Of a DNA stretch of 64,000 bases, positions 14,507 to 27,150 are shown piece by piece. Location: contig NC_060236.1 in NCBI RefSeq assembly GCF_021155775.2, forward strand, positions 24,008,238 through 24,072,237. The letters run 5' to 3'. The position numbers were made by a program, and so were the translations under genes. The stretch is from Neodiprion pinetum (taxonomy: Eukaryota > Arthropoda > Insecta > Hymenoptera > Diprionidae). Below the pieces are notes generated by a model. It ran no database searches. It was not told where the DNA came from and saw only the letters and a program-made list of their open reading frames with translations. Within the stretch, counting starts at the first letter, position 1, and each line of letters opens with the position of its first letter.

Positions 14507-14771
14507 CACTTGGGGACAACGAATCTGAGAGGGCTAATTTTTTACACCAGACAGTTATGTGGGCAACACAGAGAAACCTACAGCGCCACAGTCGGCCGAA
14601 CGCGAAACAAACTAACTAAGGTTAAATTCGATGGTCATGGGTTATGTTACGTTTATTGAGATTGAGTTTTTTTCCCGCTCGTTCGACTGTGGCGCTCTAG
14701 GTTTCTCTGTGTTGCCAACATAACTGTTTGGTGTGAAAAATTAGCCATCTCAGTTTCATTATCCCCAAGTG
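14507..14771. mobile_element. FB-B foldback element, copy 1 (~265 bp)
   Basis: The ends are CACTTGGGGACAACGAATCT and its inverted counterpart ending CCCCAAGTG, with TA next to each terminus. The arms are nearly the full half-length: blocks such as ACACAGAGAAACCTA, GCGCCACAGTCG and CAACATAACTG recur inverted. It has no coding content. A single-stranded copy would form a long hairpin. Confidence 0.88.
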
Positions 14772-16218
14772 TAACCTAAGTGATAGGACAACGATCCCCA
14801 ACGTATGATCGTCTACGTCTCTTCCGCGGATAAAAGAAGAGGAGGTAGATAATGGGAATACGATTTCGGCATTCGCCGGAAGATGATTAATTTGGCTTAT
14901 CAAAAATGTGCCAAGTGTGCGAAACGAAGAGATTGCCAGGCGAAAATCTAACGGTTTTAATGAATGAAGAGGCAATTTGCAGTTTCGTTGGTGGTAGGTC
15001 GGTGGATGCCGTGCGGTCGGAAAAACGAACTAACTCGGCAGAGGGAATGCGGAGGATGGGCTGCTGGGGGGTGTTAAGAGGCAGTTTGCACCCCCTCCAC
15101 TCCCGCAGCGCGTAGTTTATGAACCTGTGGCTTCTTCCACCAAGCAGCCGCCAAGCCAGCGACCCGCACCCCTCTTCTCGATGTTCTTTATATACAAGGT
15201 TCCCCGTGTTCCGCTACTCCATTTTAAACGGTATATATAATACCTAATGGATGCACGGTAAAGCGGATGCGAAAATTGCGCCGTTGCGTTGCGATGAATT
15301 TCCAATAGCTGTATTCCATCAGCATAAAGAAAATTCATCTCGTCCAGCATGCTGCGTGATCGGAGGATAGTCAAGGACGCGCTTCCGGTTAGGCATCTCA
15401 CAACCAAGGCCGTATTCAATGGTAACACATGTGGGACCGTTTCAGAGCGATTCAAATATCGAGCTAATCGACGTTGGAACCAGAAGAAGATAAGGTGCCC
15501 TCAGGCGTCTTTGCGGTGGCCGTGCCTCACGCCCGTTCAAGCCTCGAGTTCTGTTGGGGCCCACGTGTGGTGCGGCATCTTTCTTGCAGGGCCCGTCCGT
15601 GATGCATTACGAACCTTCGAAGGGACGGGAGCGGGCGAAACTTGACCTGAAATGGGGAAATCCTCCCGCCCAGTCAAAATACCTTATAGCTCGACACATG
15701 GCGCACGCATAGAAGAGGTTGGCAGGCCCACGCGGTCTGGGGCCTGCAGCATGGGATGTTCTAACGGAGGAGAAACGTGGCAGACAGAACGGAGCCCATT
15801 ATGTTGAACATCGCATTGGTATATGGGTTTAAGGCGGTGGCGTTGCTGCGTCTATTAAAAAGCCTCTTTGAGAGTCTCCCGTTCTAAATACGGCCTGCGA
15901 TATGTGCTCAGGAGTCGAAACAAATGACAATGAGTGCCGTCTTCGAAAGCTCTTAACTCTAACGAGACTTCTTCGGCCAATCTACGTTGGATAATCAAAT
16001 CAACGCTCGTATTGCCATGGAACTTTACAACCGACATAAAACGCGGGCAAATCTGTCGATGACTAGCACCGGCTACACGGTCAGAATAAGAATTAATCAC
16101 GCGGCGAGGAACCGCCGAAGGAGGAGGTTGAGGGTCGCGCAATACCTTATTTGGATCACAATTTGGTCGAGTGGCTCCTCGTCACCTGAATCCGATACTT
16201 CAGCTCCAGATACCGATA

Positions 16219-16220
<2 letters not shown>

Positions 16221-16250
<30 letters not shown>
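16221..16250 (+). repeat. 30-base poly-G tract
   Basis: An uninterrupted run of 30 G in otherwise mixed sequence. Such a run can fold into a G-quadruplex and is prone to length error in sequencing. Confidence 0.9.
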
Positions 16251-16251
<1 letters not shown>

Positions 16252-17757
16252 GTCTGGAGGGTCGGAATTAGGGTTTGAAGGAATTGAGATATTTTTTTTT
16301 TTATGTCTCGAACCACTGGGTTTAATTGGGTACTTCTCTGGATTTGTAGGTTTAACGGAGACTTCAGCATTCGTTGAATGATATTGTTTTTCTACCGCCG
16401 TAAATGAGATAACGACACAATTTCTTTTTTCTCTCCACGTCAAGGTTGGACGGTTCCAAGCTTGAAATCTCTTTCGAAACGAATATAACATTATGCCGGG
16501 AATTCGAATGGTGGTTGAATCAAATTACAGAACAATGTCGTTCCGGGAACAAAAAGAAAAAAAAAACGTGCGGTATATAATCATCGAAGTTAGATGTAAC
16601 TGTTTTCCTTATGATTATTCCAATGACAAACGCCTATCAACGTGACATGCATGAATCTGGAGAAATAATGTCAGACCACAAGGACTTGAGACATTAGAAA
16701 AACTCACAACCAGTTAGAATTTCTTCTCGAACTGGTATAAATACCCAGAAGAACCAGTTGGGATTTTTACGATCCTAAGGTATAAGTTACAAGCACTCGA
16801 TGACACGGATATCGTTGCTGTCGATCGTCACTGGCGCTGTTGCTTCTCTGACATTTGATTTTCGAATAATGTTAGTCATCTCGCTACGATCAGCAGCGCG
16901 TGGATGGAATATGATCGGTGGCTGTGTGACGGTTGGCTACTGTTCCGTGTTAGATACATACGAATGTACGCCAATGATACGACGAATACAGATCTGATCG
17001 GATCATTGATTCAAATTATTCCAACGCTGATTAGTGACGGTGGGTGATATAACTACGTGCGTCCACGACACGGGACTGAGATGGTCGTTGACTAATGTAT
17101 TGTTAGCGACAAGAGAGTCCGGGTACGTATATACGTAGGATATGCATACACTTAGCGCGGTGTTATATACCTGGAACTCCGAATTGAGCACAACGCAGAT
17201 ATATTGATATATTCGTGAATGAGATCTGCTGTTAACGCGTGTCAAATCCTTGGACTCACAGACACACGCTGGCAAGGAAGCGTGTAGGCGACGTACATCG
17301 ACACGGAATTTACGCCCAAACAATCGCCGATGGCGTTTATTTTCCCTCCAGTTATGTACGCAAATACGCCTTTGAACAACATCAGGAACTTTCGTGATCG
17401 CAGCTTCGAACTTTGAGTCTGAAATGATACCATGTTCTCCGGAATATTTCAACTGTCGTATATAACCATTACGGTATCGTTACTGAAACCGTAAATAGAT
17501 CAATTGCCAAAGCTTATCGCAAGGTTAAACCATCGCGTGAACAGTGAGACGGTGATCAATGTGACACATGAATGTAGGAGATGCAAAGGACATGTCATGA
17601 CCTACTACCAGGCAACACTCGGATGTTGCTTGTAGAATTTAGATACCACGTATATCGAATTCTAAAGTCTCTTATACGTGTTCGCCATGTATTGCTGCTG
17701 CTGCTATGAAATTCTGTTCGAAGACTTGTAAAATCTAATATTTCCAAAAATACTGAC

Positions 17758-18844
17758 CTTTGACGGGCGTTCTGACAGGTTTCCCAGGCAGTACGGGTGT
17801 CGTGACTTCAGCAGGATGTCGTCCGTTGTGGAGATAAGCCTGATTGGCGTTATGATGAGCAGCCATGATGTGATGATGTTCGATATGCGGTGGTTCTCGG
17901 AATGGATTCGGCGGTGTCCTCGAGTAGAAAGACCTTCCGCTGAGGACAGATGAGCTCGGCGATGTCGGAGGACTCCTGGTCCTCGGTGTCGTGGTTAAAT
18001 TAAGCGGAGCATCGTCCTCCTCCTCAGCGGCGAGATGATTCAACCCTCCACCGTGACCACCCCCATCCTGATACCCAGGACCCTGTTGATTATGGGACAA
18101 CCTCACCGCCGACGCGTCGATTCCCGCGTTATTAACCAGCTTCGGGGAGGCAATACTCGCACAAGATGAGGGCGACCTAAGCGGCGGTGCTGGGCTCGGC
18201 GTGCACGGTGGCGAGGTCAAACAGCCTGGCATCGAGGCCGGCGAATGTGGTGGAAGAGGAGAGTAAAGGGCGAGAGGCGCCCGTATCATCGGACTTGTCA
18301 GCCTCCGGGGTGTCGGTGCCAGGAGTTTGGTGGTCCCGCCATTGTCGTTGGCGGTGTTGTTGTTCACCACGTTGTTGTTATTATTGTTATTGTTGTTGTT
18401 CAGATGGTGATGGAGGTGGTGCACGCTCAGACCGGAGCTGGCTCGACCCCAGCCCAGGATGTCGCTGATTCTGTGAGGTGTCGGGGCCCGAGGTGGCGCT
18501 GCGTAAACGTGCGCGTGCCACGAGTTCACCTGAAGGGCACCGCTGGTGACGCCTCCGCCGGCACCGGCACCGCTGTCAATCGGCGATTTGCACGCGGCGG
18601 TGAGGGTGCCGTCGGTTGCCTGCATGTCGAGGGCAGAACCCCCGTGAGCATCGGGGTCGCTAGTCACCGTTGCGACACCGGACTTCGCCTTGGTCTCGTT
18701 GTTGTTGTCGCATGGTACTATCGACTCCAAACGGGTCTCCGCGCCACTTCCAACCACCTTTTCATCCTTCTGCTGATGTTGTTGCTGCTGCTGCTGTTGT
18801 TGTTGCTGTTGTTGTTGCTGTTGCATGCTATCCGTGTCCGTCAT
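17758..18844 (-). CDS. N-terminal exon of a probable homeobox-type transcription factor (partial)
   Basis: This single long exon encodes 362 residues and then a splice donor (AAAG|GTCAGT) at 17758/17757 in phase 1; the reading frame hits a stop seven codons into the intron. The start is the ATG at 18844-18842, the first ATG after an upstream in-frame stop near 18922. Visible in order: polyQ (residues 8-22), an eh1-like Groucho-binding motif HRISDIL (124-130) inside TPHRISDILGWGR, a His-rich stretch then polyN (149-158), a Pro/Ser-rich region (175-235), an acidic patch followed by PLNLTT (280-285, CtBP-motif-like), and a His-rich tail. eh1 motifs near low-complexity N-termini are typical of NK-class homeodomain repressors; TPHxIxDIL resembles the Nkx6/HGTX family best, but NK2-like proteins share part of it. 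I see no homeodomain exon in the window, so downstream exons would lie to the left, possibly beyond base 1. The family assignment is inference; that this is a real coding exon is well supported. Confidence 0.75.
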
Positions 18845-20639
18845 CACGCGGTATGTGTGTCTCTGTCCTTTTACCTTTCGTACCGTGAGAGTACCACCTA
18901 CCGAATCTAGGGTCCCGAGTTATCATTCGACGACAATTTATCGTTCACCATCATCGTCGCACCACTTGAAAAACATCCACCTTAGACACCGCACTGTGAC
19001 TCTTCAGGTTTTCAGAAGACTGACGATTCCTCTTGATATCAGCACGATTTCAGTTCCTGCTCTTTTTATGTTTCGTAAAGCAAAGTTCTATGCCCTGATT
19101 GTCATTAACTGGCGACGATTAGTACTTTAATCTTCTTCATTTTGCACATTATTTCCGACGAAATAACGCTCCGTCACGTCGATCACCGTTATCACATTTA
19201 CACCGTGCGCGTACATGCAAACGGTACAACGACCGCGGTGACGAGTATTATCCAAACGACCGAGCACGAGCGGCAATTAAAACACTGCGTGATTGTTATC
19301 GGGAACGATTAGGTTTTTTTTTCTAACCACAAATTGAGTCACACGAGGAGACTCGAATAATATCCTCAGGGTTATTTGTGTAACGGTATCGATCCAGTTT
19401 GTCGCGGTTAAGTGGCGGTCGTACAACGATTCGACGGAATTAAGACGAAGACCGTTTGAGACGCTCAATAAAATCTACTGCCCGTTAATTATTCCTGCAC
19501 TCGCTGCCAGTTGCGTGGCTCTTTTTTACTCTCTACCTCTTCTTCCTCGTCATCTTTTACGTCTCTTCCTCCGTCTTCTTCTTCTTCTACTCCGTCTTCT
19601 TTCTCGACTCCGAAGTCACTCCTCGAGGGTGTCTCACGGCACTAATTGCCCGCGCGTAATTAAATCTCGTTAATTAGCTCAACGTCACTGTGTAGCCAGC
19701 CAGCCCTCGGGCCGTTAGCAGTTAGCGGGCCAGCCACTAAGCTTATTGCTCGCGCATTTTGGTGCCTGCGCAGAAGATGTGCGCGGGCTTATGATATGCT
19801 GCGGGTCTCGGGACTCGTGGTGTTTTTAATTTTACGTCACGGCGTAATTCCTCTCCGCGCGTTTTAACCTCACCGTACTTCACTTCACTTACGCTCGACT
19901 CGTGTGTTTACACACACAGCGTTTAGGTGCGCACGGTTTCTTGTTGTTGTTTCCGATTTTTTATATACCTTCTCTTCCTTACTATTTTTTTTAAGTTTAT
20001 TCATTCATTAATTCTCCTCAAGTTGCGCAATTGTCCAACGCGGCCGTGAATCCTTTCGTATATACTCGAACCGCAGCTCGTACACTTATCTCTCACTGCA
20101 CTTTCGATTATCCACTGCGTACAACAACAGAGTATAAGTGATAAATGAGAACTGTTTAAATTTTATAACTCAAAATCGGGGATGAAGAACATTCGAATCC
20201 ATTGAAGCCTTCTTTCCCTTTCGCTGTCAAAAATCACTAGAACATATATTCTTTCTTTCTTCTATATATTTAAAAATATTCACTGCAATAACCGAAAAAA
20301 AATACCGTTTAACATTCTTAGTTGTATCAGGTATGTACAAATAGTGCACAAAATCCGCGTCAACGTACGCATAATAAATGAAAATCAAACTCTGCCGAAA
20401 TCTGAAATCAAACGAGAAACCGCGAATAGGAAAAAAGCAACGTAACGAAAATCAAGATAAATAAAAATCGGTGAAATCGCTTTAATCAACGTTAACGACC
20501 GAAACGTCACAAAGATCGTAGCACCCACGTGTTACGGGGCAAATCACAGGTGACCCAGCGCGCACGCGACTATAACAACACGGTGTGTAGTACCGGGTAC
20601 AGAGAGAGGAGCGACGAGCACGTGTTCCCCGGGTCCGGG

Positions 20640-21180
20640 CGGGTTAAAGTGGTGGGAGTAGCTTACTGGTGTATATAACGTGGGGGCGAGACGCGGTACA
20701 CAGAACGAACGCGTGCGCCGGCTGCCGCCCGATTACTGACTGATTGCCGCAAGATTTAGGGTTGCGGCTCACGTGGTGGGGATGGACCGCGGCGAAGGGG
20801 CGGGGATGGCGGGCCGGCGGGGAGGTGGGGGCGGCGAGAGGGGAGGGGGGGGGGGGAGATCGCGACTCGCTCTGCGCGGCACGGCTTCGTCGCCTCAAGC
20901 GGCGGGAGGACAGAGAGGATGGGGCGAAGGGAGGGGGGAGCTGACCGAGGAGTTAACTGTCGGCGCGCGCGCCCCCCTCCGGCGACCTCGATCCTCTCCT
21001 CTCGCTCCTCACGGTTCTTCTCTTCCACCACCTCCACCTCCTCCACCTACATCTCCACCACCGCCCATTTCATCGTCGCGCTATTCGCGCGGAGGGATTG
21101 ATGCACGGTGCTGCAAGTGGGAGGAAGCATCGGGAAGAGTAGGAGGAGGAGGAGGAGGAGGAGGAGGAGGAGGCGTTTGA
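20640..21180. other. GC-rich, purine/pyrimidine-skewed block, possible promoter region of the transcription factor gene
   Basis: The block is far richer in GC and CpG than its surroundings. It carries G runs near 20850, pyrimidine-rich CCACCT repeats near 21030-21070 and a (GGA)n run at 21141-21173. It lies about 1.8 kb on the 5' side of the minus-strand transcription factor exon. Overlapping open frames on both strands are low-complexity artefacts of base skew. A promoter role is inference from position and composition. Confidence 0.45.
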
Positions 21181-22059
21181 AAGGAAAATTTATTCGGAGG
21201 CGGCTGGGTAATGTTTTCACGATTTATTTGTTATTATTCGCCAGCATTGCCGCGATGTGGCTGAATGCCTTCTCTCACGTTTTCGCATCGCCTTGCGTGG
21301 AGGATGAAACCTAGCTTCTAACGCCCCGTTCTCGGTAACTCCTTATTAATACGTCGATGTGAACCGAGTCCAGTGTTTACTCGGTTAAAAGGTGACTTCT
21401 TTCGCTGTAGGCGGTACTGCCAAATGGCAATATTACGCGTACTAATTAGCGTACGGCTGGTAGAATACCAGCGAATTTTCTCCGTCCGCGGATGTAACGA
21501 TTCAAACTGACGACAGCTCTCCTTCCTCTACCTCTACGTCCTTCTCTGCAATCGATCTCACTGCAACACATAGTTCGCAACAAAGGTAACACGCTTCGGG
21601 TTTGCATGAAATTTGTTTAGGCACCATTGGCACGATGTCCGACAAGCGAATCTCTTTTCCGGTCACCTCCAACCACGGCGCATCCGTAAAATCGCGACTA
21701 GATCGATGATCGCACTTTAGCGGGGGCACACAGGTCAGTTCGTCGTCTCGCGAATGCGTGCGGGTGCGTGCATCATTTCATCGGTCGGCAGGGGCGGAGA
21801 CTGGCTCGAAAGTGGGGCCATCGTATCGGTAGTGGGGGAAACGGCTGCCGCGCTCAGCCGGCAAGTAGGTACGAACGAACTGATTTCGAGATGCTGGAGC
21901 GCGATCCGCGGGTGGCGGGGAGGGCTGGCAATTAGCGGACAAAACAGCGATCTTCCATACTGATTATTGATAGGGCCTGCCGCCCGACTCGTGGAAACGA
22001 GCTTTTGCTCCTCTCCTCCCCCTCCCCTTTCCTCTATCTCACACTCTTTCTCGCTCTAT

Positions 22060-22082
22060 TTCTCTCTCTCTCTCTCTCTCTC
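22060..22082. repeat. (TC)n microsatellite
   Basis: A run of about 11 CT units within a longer pyrimidine-rich stretch starting near 22010. Confidence 0.9.
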
Positions 22083-25000
22083 GCTTTGCGCGCACTTTCG
22101 CCATCGCCCGAATCACTTCGTAATAATTCCCGCTCCCCTCCGACTTCCCGACACCAAACAGAACCGCTCGTGCGGCGCGCGCGCCTGTAAATCAGACCGA
22201 CGATTCGTAGAAGTTAATTTCGGGTTCTTCGACGGCCTGACAATGAACCCTTAAACTGTATAGAGCGCAATTTAGCTCTCGCCAATTAGGGAGGAGGAAA
22301 CGTTCGATCGGAGGTAAAGGGCTGGCTGCCTAGTGCCCTTCTTGACGCTGTTTACGCTATCTCTGCAATAGCGAATCCGGCACCGGTGTCCGGTAATTAC
22401 CCGTTTTCTTGAGTTCTGTACTTCATAAATATTGTGCTACAGTTGATGCGTTTCCTTCAAAATATTAGCATGAAATTTTATTTTCTTACAACTCTTTTGT
22501 TTCGATGATACCTGAGTTTCGCTGTCATTTACGATTTCAGAGAGAGTATCAACTTTCGGCAAATTCATCTTATCTTCTACATGGAAAATTCAGAACTATC
22601 AGAGACTATTTGAAATCAATAACATTTTTTAGCACTGATATACTTTCTAAAACGCTAGAGATAAGAAATTTGATATTTAGAAAAGGATTCTTCTTGAATT
22701 ATCTTTGAATATTTTGTAAAAAATTATTTCACACATACGAAGTGAAAATTTTTTATGCCATCCGTAGGAAAATCCTAAATATTCTACTGAAGATTGAATC
22801 TAGAGATCCTTAGTTAACACGTGACAATGAAAGCTTACAACTTAACGCAAGCACTCGAGTAACTTGAGTCTTCCAAAAATAACCGTTAGTAAAAAACAGC
22901 TTTTGTCAAATGTTCAGAAGTTCGGATTTTGCAAAATTCATCAATTCAGTATTAAATTGTTCATAAAGACCCAAAAAATATCAACTATCCATTTTTTTCC
23001 CCAGGTGAAATGCTCCGCAAGCGAGGTTATGGTTACAGGTAAGCGGTAAGCGTGCAATTGGATATCACAAACCTCGTGTACGCGCTGCAGCTGATCGTGA
23101 ACATCGTGGTGATTCCTAGAAGAGATTGCTTCCACGCTATAATGCAGATATGATTGCAAACACGTACTGCAAGTGGGTGAAGTACAACCGGAGGCCTCTT
23201 TTCCGCGTCAGTATAATTACGGCTTAATTACCGACGAATCATCCCCCTCATTGAGACATCGTGTATGCAATTTCACTTGTATCTTCCATTTTTTTTTTTT
23301 CTTAAGTAATACGGACAGTTGTACCCTGTAAGACATAATAAAATGTAAATTTTTTTTTAGACTAAAATAAAAAATGTGAACTTGTAAATTAATAACTTAA
23401 ATTTAGATGTTACCTAAGATCACTTTTAATTGGATTAATTTAATTACTTATCTATGTACAGTAATAAATAAATGTCTTTTGAGTCAAAAGTTGTATGTTG
23501 TAGTTGCCAGTATTTAGTTGAATTTCGTTTACAAATTTACAAAATGAATGATAAAACAACTCAATTTCGACACAACGGACGATTTGCAGAGCGAAAAAAA
23601 TTGTAAAATAGAAAAAAAAAATTTTTTTTCATCCGACGCTACATTAACACTTTCACGAGTCAGATATGCCATTCGTTTTTAAGTATGGCCGACTGATGCT
23701 TTTCTGAATTCTCTATCATTTACATTAAAATATTAAGAAAGCTACATTTTTATAATTTTTGCGTAATCTACGAGAATTGATTAATATAAATTACAATTTT
23801 TTGTATTCTTATCTTTAGCAGTTCTGGTTAAATTGTATCAAAAATGTGCGTTTTACACAAGTATTTGCCACACGTTGAGTATCCAGTTTTTAATAAAAAT
23901 TAATTACGCAAAAACCACACGTTAGATCTTTCTTAAAAAATTATTTTATACGTATTTCCTTGCAATTAATAACATATCAAAAATTTCGCTATTTATCTTT
24001 TCATTCCTCTCAATGTCCGAAGAACCTTAGCAAATCGTATTTTCCAAAACCTCACTGAGTGTGGATATCTGTAATTTATTTACGGTTCCTGTTGAAAATT
24101 TTTTTCCACCTATCCATTCATTTACTTTCGGTATAATTTCGAACGAATTGATCGTCCAGTTGTTTCCATACTGTTAGCCTGATTTCTACCAGCGCAGAGT
24201 AGCCAGCGCAAATTACCATGCCGTTTCAAGATAAGTTACCGCGGTATATCAGCTTATATATACTCCTGCAGCTGCAGGCTAATGAATGACTAGCCTGGTA
24301 GAGTACAAAGTAGACGTATATTGTATGCAATGCACGTTCATCGTGCAGTATGCACATGAGAAAATGTTGATCTTAATTTTTTTTATTTTTGTTTTTTCGA
24401 ATGAGATATTGGTGTTTATTAAAAAAAAAAAAAAAAAAAAAATCCTCGTGAAAAACAAATTTTTCACTTTATTTCTAAAACGTGCCTCAACCATTTTTTA
24501 TTGTATTGTATTGAACGAGTACAATAAAATGTTGCTAAGCTTTCGACATTTGCAGTATTTCGTTTTTTTTTTCTTTAATTGTTGACATAATCCCGCAGCA
24601 TCAAATTCAATTTGCACCAATTTAGCTTCGTGCAAAAATGATGAATAACTTCATTTCATTTGATTTATTTTTTTAAGCCTACTGCTCGAAATTGTAAAAT
24701 AATTGTCCTTTTTTAAGACATTTCTTAAGATTGGATAATGTGACGAAGTAACCGATATTATATTGATTCAGAAAAAATTAATCTTTAAAAATTGTACGTC
24801 CTCAGTCTGAAATAAATGAAAGTATCGTGAATATCTCATTTCTGTAAAGACAAAAAAAAAAAAAAACAATGAAACAAAGATTTCTTATTTTTTCCAAACA
24901 CGTTGTTTTCTCTGGTTGTGGAACAGAAGCTAACTAAACAGTTACCAACCATAACATGGAATCCGCATTCACGTTATACAGACATTGGTAATGCTGATTC

Positions 25001-25224
25001 GCGATTCGACGTGCGGGAATGCTTTTGTAAAACAAACTGCATAATGGCTCTGTAAATTGTTCGGAATTACCGAGCGTTATTCCCTGGTGCCGCATCTCGC
25101 TGCAAGCCCTTCGAAAAACGACGACTCGAGATTTATTCACTAAAGCCGCGCGTGAACGCCATTTCATAGTGCAGCACTAATGCGGCAATAGGAGAATAAA
25201 TAATAGAAAAAAAAAAAAAAAAAT

Positions 25225-25248
25225 CACGAATGAAATTTTTCTCAGTGC
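25225..25248 (-). mobile_element. MITE-A terminal fragment
   Basis: ACGAATGAAATTTTTCTCAG followed by TG is the MITE-A terminus in inverted orientation, with no element body attached. It directly follows a poly-A run. Confidence 0.5.
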
Positions 25249-26374
25249 GACCTCAACGATTTGTTCAATTATCCCTTCCGTTTCAGAACAAATTTCACTG
25301 TCTAATTACATCTAGACTTGCAAGTTACGGACGTTGTAGCGAATAGAACGTATCGCTATCTTCGTAGGCGATGATTTAGTATTTACCCAACTGCGTTATA
25401 CATTATATATGACTTATACAACGCTCGTCGTAAGTGTGACGAATCTGCCAACGAAGCTTGGAGCGCATGATGCGCCAACGGCGCTTTAATGCAACTCGTA
25501 ATTAATTTTAACGATCGGACGCAAACAATGTTGAAAAGCTCTTACAGTCAAGCTTAGCACGTTACGAGGAATACGACATGTGTTCACAATTGCAGGCCGA
25601 AGGTACCGTAAGACAATGAAATAAAAAATTCAACTACTGCGATTTTAGTCACGTGAATGTGATTTCATTTGATAAAATCATAAATTATACGAAATTAAAT
25701 GTTGAAATGTTTCAAAACATAATAATAGTTATACCGTCTTACTGTGAGAATACAACAGAAAGTTGCAACAAAAACAAAAAAGTGAACTGAAAAGTGAAAT
25801 TCGGTTAGATTTCGTCGCAATTCAAATTACGAATCATGTTTTTTCAGAGGAACACAATTTACAAAAAATTTTTCTTGCAATAAATGCCGCAACGTTTCTC
25901 TTACTTCCCGAATGAAAACTATCGATATTTCGACCTGTAGTTATCGATATCAGTAAACATCGATAGATATTGTGCATCACTAATATCTACCTACAGATAT
26001 CAGTTGCTCACTTTTGATAACCGTCGCTTGTATCTGTACAAAACTAAATAATTTGTTACATTATTTCACAAATCAATAAATCTGAACGATCGTTGCCCGA
26101 GTCTGATCAGTTGACGCCTCAATCCGCCGCCCTGATAAACGCCTGATGAGGCCCTGATCTGATCTGGGACTGTCCATCGTGCCTGAATTCAACCTTATCA
26201 GGGATTTCGGAACGGCACGTTTCATTTCTGGTCAGGCCCTGATCATGGCCTCATATGAGCCTGACGAAAATTTCTACTAGGGTTAGGGTTAATGAAAAAG
26301 AAGGGGAAAAATCGTTTCTAGTTTTGCCAGCGACTGGATGAACGTAGGTGGGTGAGAGTGCGGAAGAGAAAAAA

Positions 26375-26802
26375 TTCTGAGAAAAAATTCATTTGTCATA
26401 GTAACTAGAAAAATTCGGTAAAACAAGTACCGTTAAAAAAACTGTTTGAACATTGTTGGAATTACGAAAAACGCGGTACGTGTAACCATTTTACTCTATT
26501 GTCGATCCTTTTTTGGTAATTGCAACGGAAAATCAGTTTGTTAGGTTTACTCTACTTTTTTAGTTAAACGAGGCTTTAACGTCAATTGATTGCTGCACGA
26601 GCATTAAATTTTCGCAACAGTTAGAAGAAAATATAGCAGCAGTGATCGTGATGAGAAAGAATAGTAACGGATACCAGACTTTCCGGTAACAGCTAGAAAA
26701 CTAATTTTCATATTCTATCTAGAACTATATTTTTCGATTGTTGTACAAAATGAAAATAGTTAAGGACTGAGCGGTGATCGGAACTAAAAACTTCTCTCAG
26801 TG
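26375..26802 (+). mobile_element. MITE-A copy 3
   Basis: Full-length, same orientation as copy 1, ending CTCTCAGTG followed by TA. The left end is eroded (TTCTGAGAAAAAATTCATTTG). Internal landmarks such as TTTTTTGGTAATTGCAACG style blocks and CGGATACCAGACTTTCC match the other copies. Confidence 0.88.
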
Positions 26803-27114
26803 TACGAACGCAACGGTGCGTGCGTACATCAAATACGCAGGGTTATAAACTTTTCAAAAATAACTCGCGATAACTTTTGCCCTCTCGCACCTGTACGTAA
26901 ATAAACCCGCGACATACGTACAGTTTATTACATTAATCCGTGCGTCTCCCTACCTATAATGTATACGTACCTATCTACCTACGAGCTAATTACGCGGGTG
27001 GTAATTGCTAATTAGCAACAATTTTCAAGGGCTTGCTCGCGTTGATAACACCGTTTAGCAAACGTGTATAAAACAAACGCCCAACTCGACGGATGCGAGA
27101 TCGAGCGTTTGCTT

Positions 27115-27115
27115 C

Positions 27116-27147
<32 letters not shown>

Positions 27148-27150
27148 GTA
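27115..27150. repeat. (CT)n(TA)n compound microsatellite
   Basis: About eleven CT units run directly into about six TA units. Confidence 0.9.

Larger units (their letters stand above)
7982..17757. other. Non-coding stretch downstream of the transcription factor exon
   Basis: Apart from MITE-A copy 2, FB-B copy 1, the hairpin and the poly-G tract, nothing recognisable is present. Because the transcription factor exon ends in a donor at 17757, at least part of this is likely its intron. I looked for a homeodomain third-helix signature (WFQNRR-type) on the minus strand and did not see one. Confidence 0.5.

Noticed and set aside
17003..17452. 149-codon minus-strand open frame near the transcription factor exon
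   Set aside because: No motif and not a homeodomain; it probably lies in the intron.
18245..18910. 221-codon plus-strand open frame
   Set aside because: It lies opposite the transcription factor exon; its poly-Val/Leu runs are the antisense of polyN and polyQ codons.
20756..21180. Overlapping open frames on both strands
   Set aside because: Pro/Arg/Gly/Glu-rich translations are expected from the GC-rich skewed block in any frame.
26277..26294. GGGTTAGGGTTA, telomere-like
   Set aside because: Only two units, interior to the window and not extended; insect telomere repeats would be long arrays.
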